A stretch of 64,000 nt of DNA from Ottelia alismoides (taxonomy: Eukaryota > Streptophyta > Magnoliopsida > Alismatales > Hydrocharitaceae). The translations under genes and the position numbers were made by a program. Within the stretch, counting starts at the first letter, position 1, and the number at the start of each line of letters is the position of its first letter. Shown here one piece after another: positions 33,489 through 44,407 of the stretch. The stretch lies in contig JAZKJV010006951.1 in NCBI GenBank assembly GCA_037367405.1, positions 186,001 through 250,000 on the forward strand, in the 5' to 3' direction. The notes beneath the pieces are model-generated. The model ran no database searches and had not been told where the DNA came from. It saw nothing but the letters and a program-made list of their open reading frames with translations.

Positions 33489-34724
33489 TCAACATCTGCG
33501 CCCATTCACCATGAACGGCTCGGCACCAGGTGACACATCTGATATAGCCATACTTCCATTATCGTGCACCGTTCTGACTATGTAAGGTCCTTCCCATTTG
33601 GTCTTTAATTTGCCAGGAAAAATTCTCAATCTTGCATTGAACAATTGTACTTTTTGCCCAGGAACAAAAGTCTTGTGCTGAATATGTCTATCCTGCCATC
33701 TCCTCACATTGTCTTTATAAATGAGGGTGTTCTCGTATGCCTGATTTCGAATCTCTACTAGCTCATTCAAATCCATCTTCCTCTTGGCTCCTACTTTCTG
33801 CATATCAAGTGAAATTTCTCGGATAGCCATTTAGATTTGTGCATGATCTCTACGGGCAAATGGCATGGCTTCCCATAAACCAATATGAAGGGTGAAGTAC
33901 CTAAGGGAGTCTTATATGCAGTACAATAGACCCAAACACCTGATTTAGAAGTTGTGACCAGTTCTTCCTATTCAGTCGTACTAATTTCTGAAGAATAGAT
34001 TTTACCTCCCTATTTGAAACTTCAGTCATGCTGTTCGTCTATGGGTGGTAAGGAGAAGCTACTCTGTGATCAATGCCATATTGCTTCACTAGCTTTTTTA
34101 CCTCCTTATAAATGAAATAGCTACTGCCATCTAAAATAAGAATACGTGGAATACCGAATCGTGAAATGATATGTTCCCTTAGGAACTTGCACACTATTTT
34201 ACTATCTACGGTTCGTGCGGGTATAGCCTCCACCCATCTACTAACATAATCACAGCGAGAAGAATGTACTCAAAGCCGCTTCTGGAAGGGAATGGTCCCA
34301 TAAAATCTATGCCCCATATGTCAAAGATCTCGCAAATTATAACAAGTCGCATAGGCATTACATATCTAGCACTGACTGTCCCTACTGCTCTCTGACAATC
34401 CGGGCAACTCTTCACGAATGTGCAAGCATCTCTAGTAAGAGTCGGCCACCATAGTCCACTCTGAAGTACCTGATGCATTGTCCTCTTCCATGAATGATGT
34501 CCCCCTGCCTCTAAGGAATGACAAAGAGTGAGGAAACTATTATAATCCTCCTGAGGAATAAATCGCCTATAAACATAATCCGGTCCTTTATAAAAAAGAA
34601 TTGGATCCTCCCAATGGTAGTATCGTGCCTCAGAAACTAGTCTATCGACTCGGTCCTTCGGCCAACCTTGTGGACTTTTCTGTGTAACCAGAAAATTCAC
34701 TATATATGCATACCATGGAAGCAC
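33489..34724 (-). pseudogene. Gypsy A integrase
   Basis: Minus-strand pieces: 34206-34724 has the zinc-binding HHCC region (GGHHSWKRTMHQ and CPDCQRAVG) and the first catalytic Asp in WGIDFMGPFP; 34039-34233 has the second Asp in ILDGSSYF; a Glu motif (TEVSNREVKSIL) lies at about 33990-34020; 33489-33830 is the C-terminal part, with LVEIRNQAYENTLIYKD, FVPGQKVQLFNARL, and the KWEGPYIVRTV end. Frameshifts at about 34220 and stops at about 34010 and 33835 break it. It is an Athila/Tat-type (non-chromodomain) integrase. Confidence 0.9.
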
Positions 34725-35894
34725 GATAACTGCAAAGATACTCTCGTCTGAAAATCTCTATGTAATCTCTAGCATGTACTCATCTGAAGGTTTCTCTATC
34801 TGCAATCGGGAGAGGTGATCAGCTACCATATTCTTTACCCATGTTTGTCTCTAATATCCAAATCAAATTCCTGAAGTAAGAGGACCCATCTATGAAGGCG
34901 TGCCTTGGCATCCTTCTTCTCCATCAAAAATCGGATAGCTGAATGAACTGTGTAAACTGTGATTTTGGAGCCAAGAAGATAATATCTGAATTTATCTAAT
35001 GCAAATACCACTGACAACATCTCCTTTTCTGTCACTGTGTAATTACGTTGAGCATCATCTAAAGTCCGGCTAGCATGGTGGATAGCAACAAGAAGTCCAT
35101 TCCTCCTCTGTCCTAATACAACCCCGACCGCAAAATCTGAAGCATCCGTCATGATCTCAAAGGGTAGAGACCATTCTGGTGGCTGTAGGACAGGAGCACT
35201 GATGGTCATTTCTTTTAATGTGAGGAAGGAATGAAGACATTTGTCATCTAACAAAAATTCGATGTCTTTTCCTAGTAATTCAGCTAATGGTTGGGAAATC
35301 TTGGAAAAATCCTGAATGAATCATCTATAAAAGCCGACATGCCCCAGAAAAGACCGTAACTTCTTAATGTTGGATGGTGGTTCGAGACGCTTGATGACTT
35401 CCACCTTGGTCGGGTCAACCTCCATGCCTCGCTGGGAGATGACATGCCCCAACACGATCCCATATGTACCCATAAAATGCTCTTTTCCCATGATAGAACG
35501 ATATCTACGTCACAACATTTTTGAAGTACTTCGTCTAGGTGCACTAAACAATCGTCAAAGGACTCACCATAGACCGAAAAATCATCCATAAAGACCTCTA
35601 GAAAATCACCCACCATATCTGCAAAAATCGCAAGCATACACCTATGAAAAGTAGTAGGGGCATTGCACAATCTAAAGGCCATCCGTATGTGCCAAAAGGA
35701 CACGTGAAGGTAATCTTCTCCTGGTCTTTCGGAGCAAAAGTGACCTGGTTATATCCGGAGTAACCGTCAAGGAAACAAAAGTATTCCTTCCCTGCCAACC
35801 TCTTTATGACCTGGTCTATAAAAGGCAGAGGGAAGTGATCCTTCTTCGTCGCGGCATTCAATTTCCTGTAATCAACGCACACCCACCATGACAT
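34725..35894 (-). pseudogene. Gypsy A reverse transcriptase and RNase H
   Basis: 35598-35894 has CVDYRKLNAATKKDHFPLPFID and FCFLDGYSGYNQV; the frame shifts at about 35700, and 35284-35703 continues with FRLCNAPTTFHRCM and the catalytic VFMDDFSVYG (FMDD, the usual gypsy variant of YxDD). 34835-35254 is the RNase H domain, with [17 protein letters not shown] and [21 protein letters not shown] further upstream piece with KAIGWIVFDLHGINPALCSHH (about 36050-36180) is the start of the reverse transcriptase region. Several frameshifts and stops, though the catalytic pairs are still readable. Confidence 0.92.
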
Positions 35895-36590
35895 GGTTAC
35901 TCTCTTTGGAATCTCCTATACACTCTCAGTCTTAATCATTTGAATTCCCGACTTCTTCAGGACAACAACTAATGGGCTGACCCATTCATAGTTGGAGATG
36001 AGATAGATAAACCCTGCTTCACACCATTTCATAATCTCTTTCTTGACAACATCTCATAAAACCAGATTCAGCCTGCGCTGAAATTCTCTGGAAGGTTTGC
36101 TGTCATGATCGAGATATATATGATGAGAACACAAAGCAGGATTGATCCCATGGAGATCGAATACAATCCACCCAATAGCCTTTGCTGTCATGTACAAAAT
36201 TTCTCTGATCACCATGATAGTCTTCATCAGTGTGATGGTTCTCCTCCTCAGCATCAAAATGCTTTTGATCATGGATTGACTCTCACTCCTCATCAAGTGC
36301 CCTCTCCTCTACTCTATCAGGTGCTCGTGGTGATCTACCGCCTGAGATGAATGAAGTTGATAAAAATTCAGAAAAAGAGATCGTACCTATAGTGGTGTCT
36401 ACCTGATCTGGGTGCCTCCTTTTGTTGATTGGGTTCATCTGAGGCTGAGTTGGGAGAGTGGTCTTCGGTGCGGTTAACACATCCAATCGATGATTAACCT
36501 GCTCCATCTCTGTTCTATGAGCAGTCTGGAGAATGCTCAACATATCCATGATTTGTTTCAGTGCTAGGGCTTGTGAAGACATCTCAGACT
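35895..36590 (-). pseudogene. Gypsy A: reverse transcriptase start fused to gag-tail region, protease missing
   Basis: The RT-proximal stretch (KAIGWIVFDLHGINPALCSHH, KPSREFQRRLN) lies only about 100 bp from the segment at 36283-36582, which corresponds to the gag C-terminal region of D (55525-55905). In D these two are separated by the linker and protease, over 1.2 kb. So A has an internal deletion that removed protease. Confidence 0.7.
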
Positions 36591-37592
36591 CTGTGTGGTG
36601 TCACTGGCTTTCTACTCTCTCCTGCCTTGGCGTGTGTTGCTGTAGAGTGTACGGCTGAGAAGATCTTTGACATGTAAAAGAAGATTGCTCCTGCTGCTAG
36701 TAATGATATGTTTGTGAATGATTAGCAGGATATTGATAAGAATGTGGTCTCTGATATGCGTGTTGATGAGACTGTTGTTGCGTAAAAGGCTATCGGTGCT
36801 GAAAGTGTGGACGTCCATGCTGCGACTGACTATATTGCTGCCATTGATGACGAGGTACACTCGGTTGTTGAATCAGAGTGTACCATATTCTATTGCTCTC
36901 AAGAGGGACTTGAGACTCAACATATGTGTCCACAGAACTGGTGATCTGGCTAGTATTGGCATGAGACTGGTCCTCATGCCAATCAATATGCGGAGTCTCT
37001 GGATCGCTCTGGATGAAATGTATCTGGAGGGTGGGCTGAGCAGGTAAAAATCTCTGTGCATGTTATGAAGTCGAAGAAGCTTGAGCCTATTGATACTGAA
37101 GTTGCAGTTCCGTTACCTTCTTTGTAAGATCACTCAGCTGCTGAGGCAGAGATGAGATTTTCTCTAACTCTCGCACCAGATGTAAGTCCTGAACTTGGTT
37201 CTGAATAACATCTACCAACATTAAGTTTTCGCTAATAAAACCCATGTTGGTATTGGATTCGGAATCTGAAATGTTCGCCAACCTTTGATGCTCTTGGTGT
37301 TGTGGTGGCTGAGGGGCTTTCTGGAATGCCCGAGTAGAGTCAACGACTCTCAAGTTCTCTGCCATCCCTTCAAAGATAAACCAGACTGACTCAACATCCT
37401 TATTCAGATAACTGGTGCCACATGCAACACTTACCAACCCCTGAATGTCCGACTGGAGTCCTCCGAAGTAATTATGTACCAGCATCTTCATTGGTATCTT
37501 GTGATGAGGATATCTCTCCGTCAGATCTTTGAATCAATCCCATGCCTCGTGGAAAGATTCGATAATTACGTGAAATTAGAGATCTGACTCCT
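36591..37592 (-). pseudogene. Gypsy A gag, truncated by element B
   Basis: 37087-37491 reads MKMLVHNYFGGLQSDIQGLV, VACGTSYLNKDVESVWFIFE and a coiled-coil-like RELEKISSLPQQLSDLTKKV, matching C and D gag. The tail (36600-37086) is rich in Gln, His and Ser (QQPSVPRHQWQQ, QQQSHQHAYQ) with a few stops and no zinc knuckle. Just upstream, at 37500-37570, codons for the EAWDRF signature are still visible. The gene is cut at 37592 by the 5' LTR of B; its N-terminus, primer site and 5' LTR are not in the window. Confidence 0.88.
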
Positions 37593-38710
37593 TGATGAAT
37601 CCGTAATTCATCACTCTAAAAGATGAAAATAGAGCTTTGTTCTCGAGTAATTAGATGCATATTTCTACTTATATTGCATAATTAGCATTCGTGCATGCAT
37701 TGATAACATTTGCATTTTAACATTCATATTTGCATAAAATAAGAAGCAAATTTCACTTGTAAATATTCACATGTATATTAGATAAATACCTTATTTGTAT
37801 ATATTTTATGCTAACTCCAAATCCAATAAAATCAACTCCATAGTGTATATATTACTAACATTAATTAAAGAAAAATATCAAAAAAATGCTAGCTTGTAAA
37901 ATTGACCAATAAACCCTCAATCCAAGTTTGAAACTAGGAGTCTTAAAATGCACATATCTCTCTCATACGACCTCCGAATTAGGTTTACACACTTTTAAAG
38001 TAATATACATTCAAAGATCTTCGAAACAAATCCAATTTCATTAAAATCGGAGCTTGTATGCAAAACTTGGGTTTTGGGCCTCTTTTGTATATTATACATA
38101 TTGACCATTTTGCCCCTGTATTTTACCATTTCATTTTCCTAATTATTAAAAATCAAAAAATTAGATTCAATTGTAAATATTCTTTTTATATTTTCTCTAA
38201 CTTTATTTTAATTTTTCTCTTCTTGAAAAATGACAAAAAAATTGCAAAAGGAAAAATGTGGTATTTTATACCTATAAGGTACCACCCAAAAATACATTTT
38301 GTATAGATGATCTCATTTGATTTTAAACCCTTCACGAAAGTTGTAGATCTCATCGAGACGAGAAACATTCATGTTGACCACTTTTTGATTTAATCTCTTT
38401 TGTTATTTCTTTTTAATTTTCTTTACATTTAATTATTGAATTTTCTAGGAGCGACATGTGGCAACTCCTGAAGTCGCCACGTGTCACCCCATTTTTTTAT
38501 TATTTTATTATTTTAGGATTAATTTTATTATTTTCGGATTTATTATTATATTATTATTTTAAGTATTTTTAGTAGCCTATTATATTATTTTATTAATAAA
38601 TTATTTTAATCCCCCTTTACCTCTTCTCCTTTACTTGCCTTCCACTCCAAGCCTCCACCTTCTCCACTACTCCATTCCCTCCACCCCTTCTCCAACTTCC
38701 TCCTCCTCCT

Positions 38711-38720
38711 CTTTATATTC
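38711..38720 (+). promoter_or_regulatory. TATA-like site of B LTR
   Basis: CTTTATATTC is embedded in CT-rich sequence (TCCTCCTCCT before, TCCTCCTCTC after), a typical plant Y-patch setting. A donor-like GT lies 282 bp downstream. Confidence 0.45.
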
Positions 38721-38987
38721 TCCTCCTCTCCTCCATTCATCATCATCATCCGCCATTATTCCAACGAAAAGAGAGCGAGCTTGGAGTGTTCCCGTCGGTG
38801 ACAGCGACCTAACATCATCCTCGAGCAACGACCTCTCCACGGCGAGATCCGAGGTGGTATTAACCACTTCGTCACAGTCATCCTTCCTAGGAAGCTGCTC
38901 AAGCTTCGGAGGCCGTCATCTCCTTGAAGCGATGATCATCGGAGTCGAAGATATTCTCCTCCCCCACAGGCGACAACATCCACCCGT

Positions 38988-38998
38988 CACAGGTAAAT
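38988..38998 (+). promoter_or_regulatory. Splice-donor-like site in B LTR leader
   Basis: GTCACAG/GTAAATCTC, GT at 38993-38994. Confidence 0.4.
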
Positions 38999-39229
38999 CT
39001 CTCTACTTTTCCTCATCAATTTTTATCTAACAATTTTGCTTCTTGTTGATCAACATAACAATCACCACATTACAATTTCACCATCATTTTATTCATCAAT
39101 TACCACCCTTATCATCACATCATCCACCACTTTTTATTTCATTTGTGCTATTGTTTGTTCTTTACAAGGAAAATATAAAAAATTGCAAAGGAAAATACAA
39201 AAAAAAATAAACAGGATCTGGAGCCTTCA

Positions 39230-39830
39230 CGACCGAGCTCCTCCACGCGCCCCAGCCCCCCCCCCCCCCCCCCGTGCGCGGTCGTGCGGCGCGCTGCCAG
39301 CCGCACCACCCGCCTCGCGTGCGGCGTCTTCCCTCCACCACAGCCAACCGCCCCGCGGCACGCGCCATCTCCGCCACCAGCAAGCGGCCCCGCCTTGCCC
39401 AGAAGCAGCCGCGCGCTACCTGAGTCAGCTGCGTGCCGCCTCGCCACGCCCGCGTTGCGGCCGCGCACAGCCGCCCTTGCTCCTCCTTGCACCGCCGCAC
39501 ACCTCGCACGGGACCGCCGTCAACCGCCCCTCGTGCTGACCTTCAGTCGCGCGCACCGCAGCCCCCACATCCCAGCGGGGCCGCGAGCCTCCGCGGCGAC
39601 GCGCTTCCAGCGCCTCCAGATCCAGCCTTAGCGCCGACACCGTCAACCTCGCGCTCTGCGCGCTCCACGCCACCCGCGCACCTCGCCCACAGCGGTGCTG
39701 CGCCGCCCCGCCGCCCGCCGTGCCGCCATCTGCCTCCCGCGTACGGTCACGGGCGCGCTGCCCGTGCGCTGCTGCCTCCAAGTTCCTTTTGCCCTGTGCC
39801 CTAAGGGTTTGGAAGGGACGAAGGTTCATT
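39230..39830. other. GC-rich island in B LTR with an 18-base C run
   Basis: It is strongly GC- and CpG-rich, in contrast with flanks dominated by A and T. C18 lies at 39256-39273. Overlapping open frames on both strands (up to 167 codons) are alanine/arginine/proline-rich and without known domains. Confidence 0.85.
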
Positions 39831-41008
39831 TCTTTTTTATATTTTAATGTGAAATTGCATATTCAGTCCTTCTTGTTTTGTTATTTGCAAAAATATCCTG
39901 AGCATATTTCAGTTTCACATATTTGATTTCTATATTGCAAAGACAACCCTGTCTTCGACATTAATTTGGACATTATTATTGCATTAATCTTTTTATAAAA
40001 AAAATTGCACTTTGATGAGCAACTAATTCTATATCTCGTGTCTATTTATTTGTATTTTTGTGACATTGATTTATTTATTAAAATTCAAAGATCGAAAATC
40101 AATGACATTTTGCCTATTTAAGCTCTGAAATTCGCATGTAGTCATTTATTGCTCCAAAAATTGTGAAAAACTTGTGAATGATGCCTCTAAGAGTTCTTTA
40201 ATTATTAACCAAATTTCGTCCAATTAGGAGTTGTCTTGTGCATAAAATAAATACTTTAGCAATTTTTGTAATTGATTTTTAATTAATTCCACGTATATTA
40301 TTTTTGAGATATTTCAACTTTCCCGGATTCCCTATTTAAATATCTATTTGAGATAAATCAATCTCAGGATAATTTAACTTCGCTGATTTATTAGGAATTA
40401 AATACTCACATTCACTGTATTTTCAGTAAAAAAATTATAAAAAAATCATAAAGTGTTATAAAATTCCAAAAATATTAGTGTAGCTTAATTTTATCATATT
40501 TAAATTCCAGTAATATTTTCATAATTTTTGCTTATTATTTGCACAAAAAATTGCATAAAAACCCCAAAAAAGTTTGCATTTTTTATTTGTGCATTTTAAA
40601 CCCAAAAATTAAAAAAAAATACATTTTGCATTCATTGTTGGATTAGGTTCTTAGAAAAAATATCATTTGGCTGATTTGAATTAATTTGACATTAAAATTA
40701 AATTTGGCTAAGTCGGTGCTTTCCGTATTAACTTAATCCAATTCGTACTTGCATTTGGCATTTTTATCGCATCCAAAAAAAACCACTTGGAAAACTGTAA
40801 TCTAATCACTCTAACTTGATCCCGAGTTGTTCCTTTGCCTCCTTGAGTCGACCCTGGGGCTTGCCCACGCTAAATAAACATAAAACCGCGCTTATTTTCA
40901 TTCGACGATTAATAAATTTATGCGATTAATTTTTGACGCGGATCTATCCGACTGCAACGAAATAGTCAACCCGACATCATAAAAAGGGTAGGTCTGTGGC
41001 CCGTCAAA

Positions 41009-41026
41009 TGGCGCCGTTGCCGGGGA
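41009..41026 (+). other. Primer binding site (tRNA-Asp) of gypsy B
   Basis: TGGCGCCGTTGCCGGGGA is a perfect match to the Athila-type tRNA-Asp primer site. Confidence 0.95.
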
Positions 41027-42373
41027 GGCAAACAACTTAGGATCACTTTAGAAAAATTAGATTTACGTTTTCCATTCACTCGGGTAGTCTGACCCCCGAG
41101 CCGCATTGTAATATCCATTTCTTCTTTATTTATTTTTCTGACCATTTCTGTATATAACTCTCTCTTACATTTTTGTATTTTTTTATGCGAGGGCCCGGTG
41201 GAGTTGGAGCGGCTTTTTTGAAGTCGACACATCTCGAAGTGCATCGGAGGCCGACGATTCTTGGATCAAGTCGGCTGTTGGACATCAAAAAGATTTTTGT
41301 AACTTAAAAAAAGTGTCTGCATTTATAGCGGTTTCCATTTGGGTTCTCGCGCGTGTAAACATAGTTGAATCGTGTCCCCGTCTGATGTGTGGATTGAATT
41401 TCTAGACTAGGCTTGCACTAGCGGCTCCTCGAGCCACTCTAGGATTTGCTTGTGCTCGTAATTTTATTCGACTACACATCACTTAAAAGACACACTTAGA
41501 CCGCAGATCTAGTCAAATCAACCCGTTCTTCACTCGCTAACAGAACTGCCTGTTTAGGAGCGGCTTTTCATCGCTTGCATTCCATTTAGTGTAAAATTTA
41601 AATTCATTCTTGCATCCCGCATTATAGAGAGCTGGAGGCACTGTAAGTCCTCTTACTCAAGCATTCATCATCATTTTCTCGATTGCATCAGCTTTTTCCG
41701 ATTCTCTCTCTCTCTCTCTCTCTCTCGATTTTCTAACCTAAGATAAAGGAATTAGGACTAGACGATAGACGTGATTGCTTGTGTGGATTAATATCAGTGA
41801 TAACTAAATTCTAAAATCGGGACTACTAATTGAATTGGACCCAAAAAAATTGACTAAAATTGACCCTTGTTTGCGGGACCTTGTTTTCGGGCTGAGTAAG
41901 GGTACTTGAGTGTGTAAACACCTTAAGGCAGAGCCCAAATCCCTGCCTTCCATATCACGTTCAAACTGATTCTAGCAAATATCACGAGTTGATTATTTTC
42001 AGGTTCATCGACTAGTACCAAGTAGCCTATGCCTGTTTACAGGTAGTCATGGGTGAACTAGCAGTACTCCACGACAAGCTGCTAGTAACCCTTCGGGGCG
42101 AAGTTCCAGCCTTGTCAACCTCCGCCTGCTTGCAGGTAGATAGGGGCATGGTCTTTAAATCCATCAACTTGGGATAGGAGCGAAGAAAGGAAGGGCACAG
42201 GTATCTTAGGCAACAGGTTAAACATGGAATACGCATTCGGCATTTGAGCCGACTTCCCTCTAGGCCACGTAAGCTTTGCTACTTCTCTGAAAATTCACAC
42301 TTAAAATCAATCAGACTAATCAGACTCGGTTTCGGGTCCTTCACCGTGTTGAGTGTGAACTCAGGGTTTTCTT
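41027..42373 (+). other. Non-coding leader of gypsy B
   Basis: 1.35 kb with no conserved coding sequence. A CT microsatellite lies at 41704-41726. The leader corresponds in position to that of C (10388-12529). Confidence 0.65.
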
Positions 42374-43565
42374 TTGCGTTTGTCTTTGTATCTGTCCGTG
42401 TGTGTTATCATGTGTAATTGCACATTTTCTACCTTGTTCTGCTTACATCCTTTCCTCCTCAAGATGTCGGGATATTGGTCCCTATACACCTATGGTCATT
42501 TCTCTTCGACCATATACCATTCATCTTCACCTTCTCCTTCTTCCAGGTATCCTCTACCATCCACGGGAGACCCTTACCCGTGGTCGGTTCCACCTCAATC
42601 CGATTATGAAGTCAGAACTTCGACTGACTTCTCCACTTCTTCACATTTCTCACCTACTCCACATTCTAACACTCCGGATCCACTTCTGCCTTGGGCTGAT
42701 TGTCCTTATTCTCGAGAGCTTGCAGGAATCAAAGAATCGAATGAATATCAAGACATTGCTGAGATAGATGATTGGCAAAATTATATTCCCCCACATACTT
42801 CATTCTCACCTCAAGTAGGGACCATACAACAATTTACATATAGACATCCTAACTTGATCTTAGGGCATAACTTGGTCGATCAAACAACCCGAATGGAGAG
42901 GCCTGAACATCATGATTTCCCAGACTTGTTTGACTTTAGTGATCAAGCTTCTATTAACCAGCCTTCATTCAGAGAGCCTATACATTCACAAGATTGGACT
43001 CATGAACTAGACTTATCAGTCCCCATTTCATCATATGAGGCTCTGACCAATATTTGCAATCTAGATGGTCCATACTCGACCCAGGATTACATGCCGGAGT
43101 CTCGGTATGTTAAGTATGAAACCCCAATATCTCAGCAGTATCCTCTAATTGAGCATAACTCTCCCATGATTTGTCATGAGAATTTTGTGGAGGATGACAT
43201 CTCTAGACTTATCAAGAAAAATGAATCATTTGGTAATGAGTTGAGAGATGTCATGAACATACGGCACTCAATTTCTGCCAGCCTGAGTATGAAAGTGGAA
43301 AAGGAAGTAAGTAGATTTGATGTTGCAAACCGAGCAAGCATCAAGGAACCCACACCGTTTGTACAGTTGGAGTCCATTCTATCTCCCTCTTCTACTAACC
43401 ACTTACCCTCCAATCCAGAGTCTGATGATTCATCCACCAAAACACCAAAAAAATCGAAAAAACTATAAAAATCAAAAATTAAAAAAGACTTAGAAAAATT
43501 GGATCCTACCCTAAGGGAAGCACTCGATGAAGAACTGATTTTCAAACTTTCCTTAATAAAGCCAT
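42374..43565 (+). pseudogene. Gypsy B ORF1: gag-position protein of unknown fold, nearly intact
   Basis: A 364-codon open frame; the likelier start is the Met in KMSGYWSLYTYG at 42464. The first 150 residues are Ser/Pro/Tyr-rich, followed by an acidic region (EYQDIAEIDDWQNYIPP), and the last 100 are charged, with a Lys-rich end. It lies where gag should be but shows neither the EAWxRF gag signature nor a zinc knuckle. A TAA at 43466 ends it; the same frame continues for about 30 codons (LDPTLREALDEELIFKLSL) and a frameshift at about 43550 then joins the protease region (NKAIDHFPDLKRF). So ORF1 was probably the front of a gag-protease-like polyprotein. I do not recognise the N-terminal part. 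Confidence 0.65.
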
Positions 43566-44064
43566 AGATCACTTCCCCGACCTCAAGAGATTTATAAAGA
43601 GTAAATTGATGCCCAAGAGGTCGGGTAATTAGAGGACAAGGACTGAGAGACACATAGTGTCTATGACCACCTCCTTGGTAATGGGGAGAAAGACCAAGAG
43701 CCGCAGAGTAAAGCGGTTTCCTAGGGTTGAATGTGAAATCAAGGACACTATCTTTACCCATGCAAGAATCGATGATGACTCTCTGATAAATATCCTCCCA
43801 ACCTCTGTGTTTGACAAGCTCAAACTCAAGCCAATCAGGAAATCGAGAGAGATTGTTCAGCTGGATGATCGATCCATCAAACGGTCTAGAGGAAATATTT
43901 CACTCATCATTACTTTCCAAGGTTCTCTACTCCAGGTGGACTTCACGATCATTGACATCGAGCACCGAAGAGAGTTTACCCAGTCTCCGATTATTCTCGG
44001 GAAGCCGTTCTTAGCCTTGGCTAAGGCGACTATAGATTGCGAGACTCGGGAGATCAATTTTTAA
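43566..44064 (+). pseudogene. Gypsy B protease-like domain, active site altered
   Basis: It is retropepsin-like: THARIDDDSLINILPTSVFDKL corresponds to the DSG/DNG-containing stretch of D (RTLLDNGSSINLLPLALYQKL), followed by REIVQLDDRSIKRSRGNI and SPIILGKPFLALAKATIDC, which end this domain in Athila/Tat elements. The Gly of the D-S/T-G triad is absent (DDD), so it should be inactive. A stop at 43628 lies just upstream of the open part (43657-44064). No reverse transcriptase, RNase H or integrase follows. Confidence 0.8.
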
Positions 44065-44407
44065 GCATTGGGAGCGCTTCGACCTCACCCATTCTTTGAT
44101 ACACTTTACTCTAAGGTGACCCACACATCCGCTGACAGTCATGACCATCGAGAGGTAGATGAGTCCACCTCTTTGCTCCACTTGAGAGACCGACTGCCCG
44201 GACGACCGTTGGTTCTAAGACTCCCCACACCTCCACTTCATCAACTGCTTGCACCACCACCGTGACAGCTTCTAAGAAGGACTCGCAATCAGAAGCTATC
44301 ATTAAGTCGGGCATATCTTTGTTGATTACCTTGACCAATTTGATGATCCGACACAAGAGCTCAATAATGCCAAGCTGACTGAGACCACTAGCACCTTCCC
44401 GAGACAT
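44065..44407 (+). other. Gypsy B stretch between protease and ORF2
   Basis: A short open frame at 44068-44265 has no recognised content. Nothing further is supported. Confidence 0.4.

Larger units (their letters stand above)
37593..41006 (+). repeat. 5' LTR of gypsy element B
   Basis: 3414 bp, from TGATGAATCCGTAATTCATCACTC to ..GGCCCGTCA, two bases before the primer site. It carries a TATA-like CTTTATATTC (38711-38720), a CT-rich leader, a donor-like CACAG/GTAAAT (38993), a GC-rich island (39230-39830) with a C18 run, and then AT-rich sequence to the end. It is the closest relative of LTR F. Open frames at 38635-39030 and within the GC island are compositional. Confidence 0.9.

Noticed and set aside
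39036..39830. Several long open frames (up to 167 codons) on both strands
   Set aside because: They overlap in all frames in a GC-rich island, are Ala/Arg/Pro-rich and have no domains; GC-rich DNA lacks stop codons by composition.
42374..42463. Upstream Met as the start of B ORF1
   Set aside because: The first 30 residues are hydrophobic and unlike the rest; the Met at 42464 gives a more even composition. A signal peptide cannot be excluded but is not expected for a gag-position protein.
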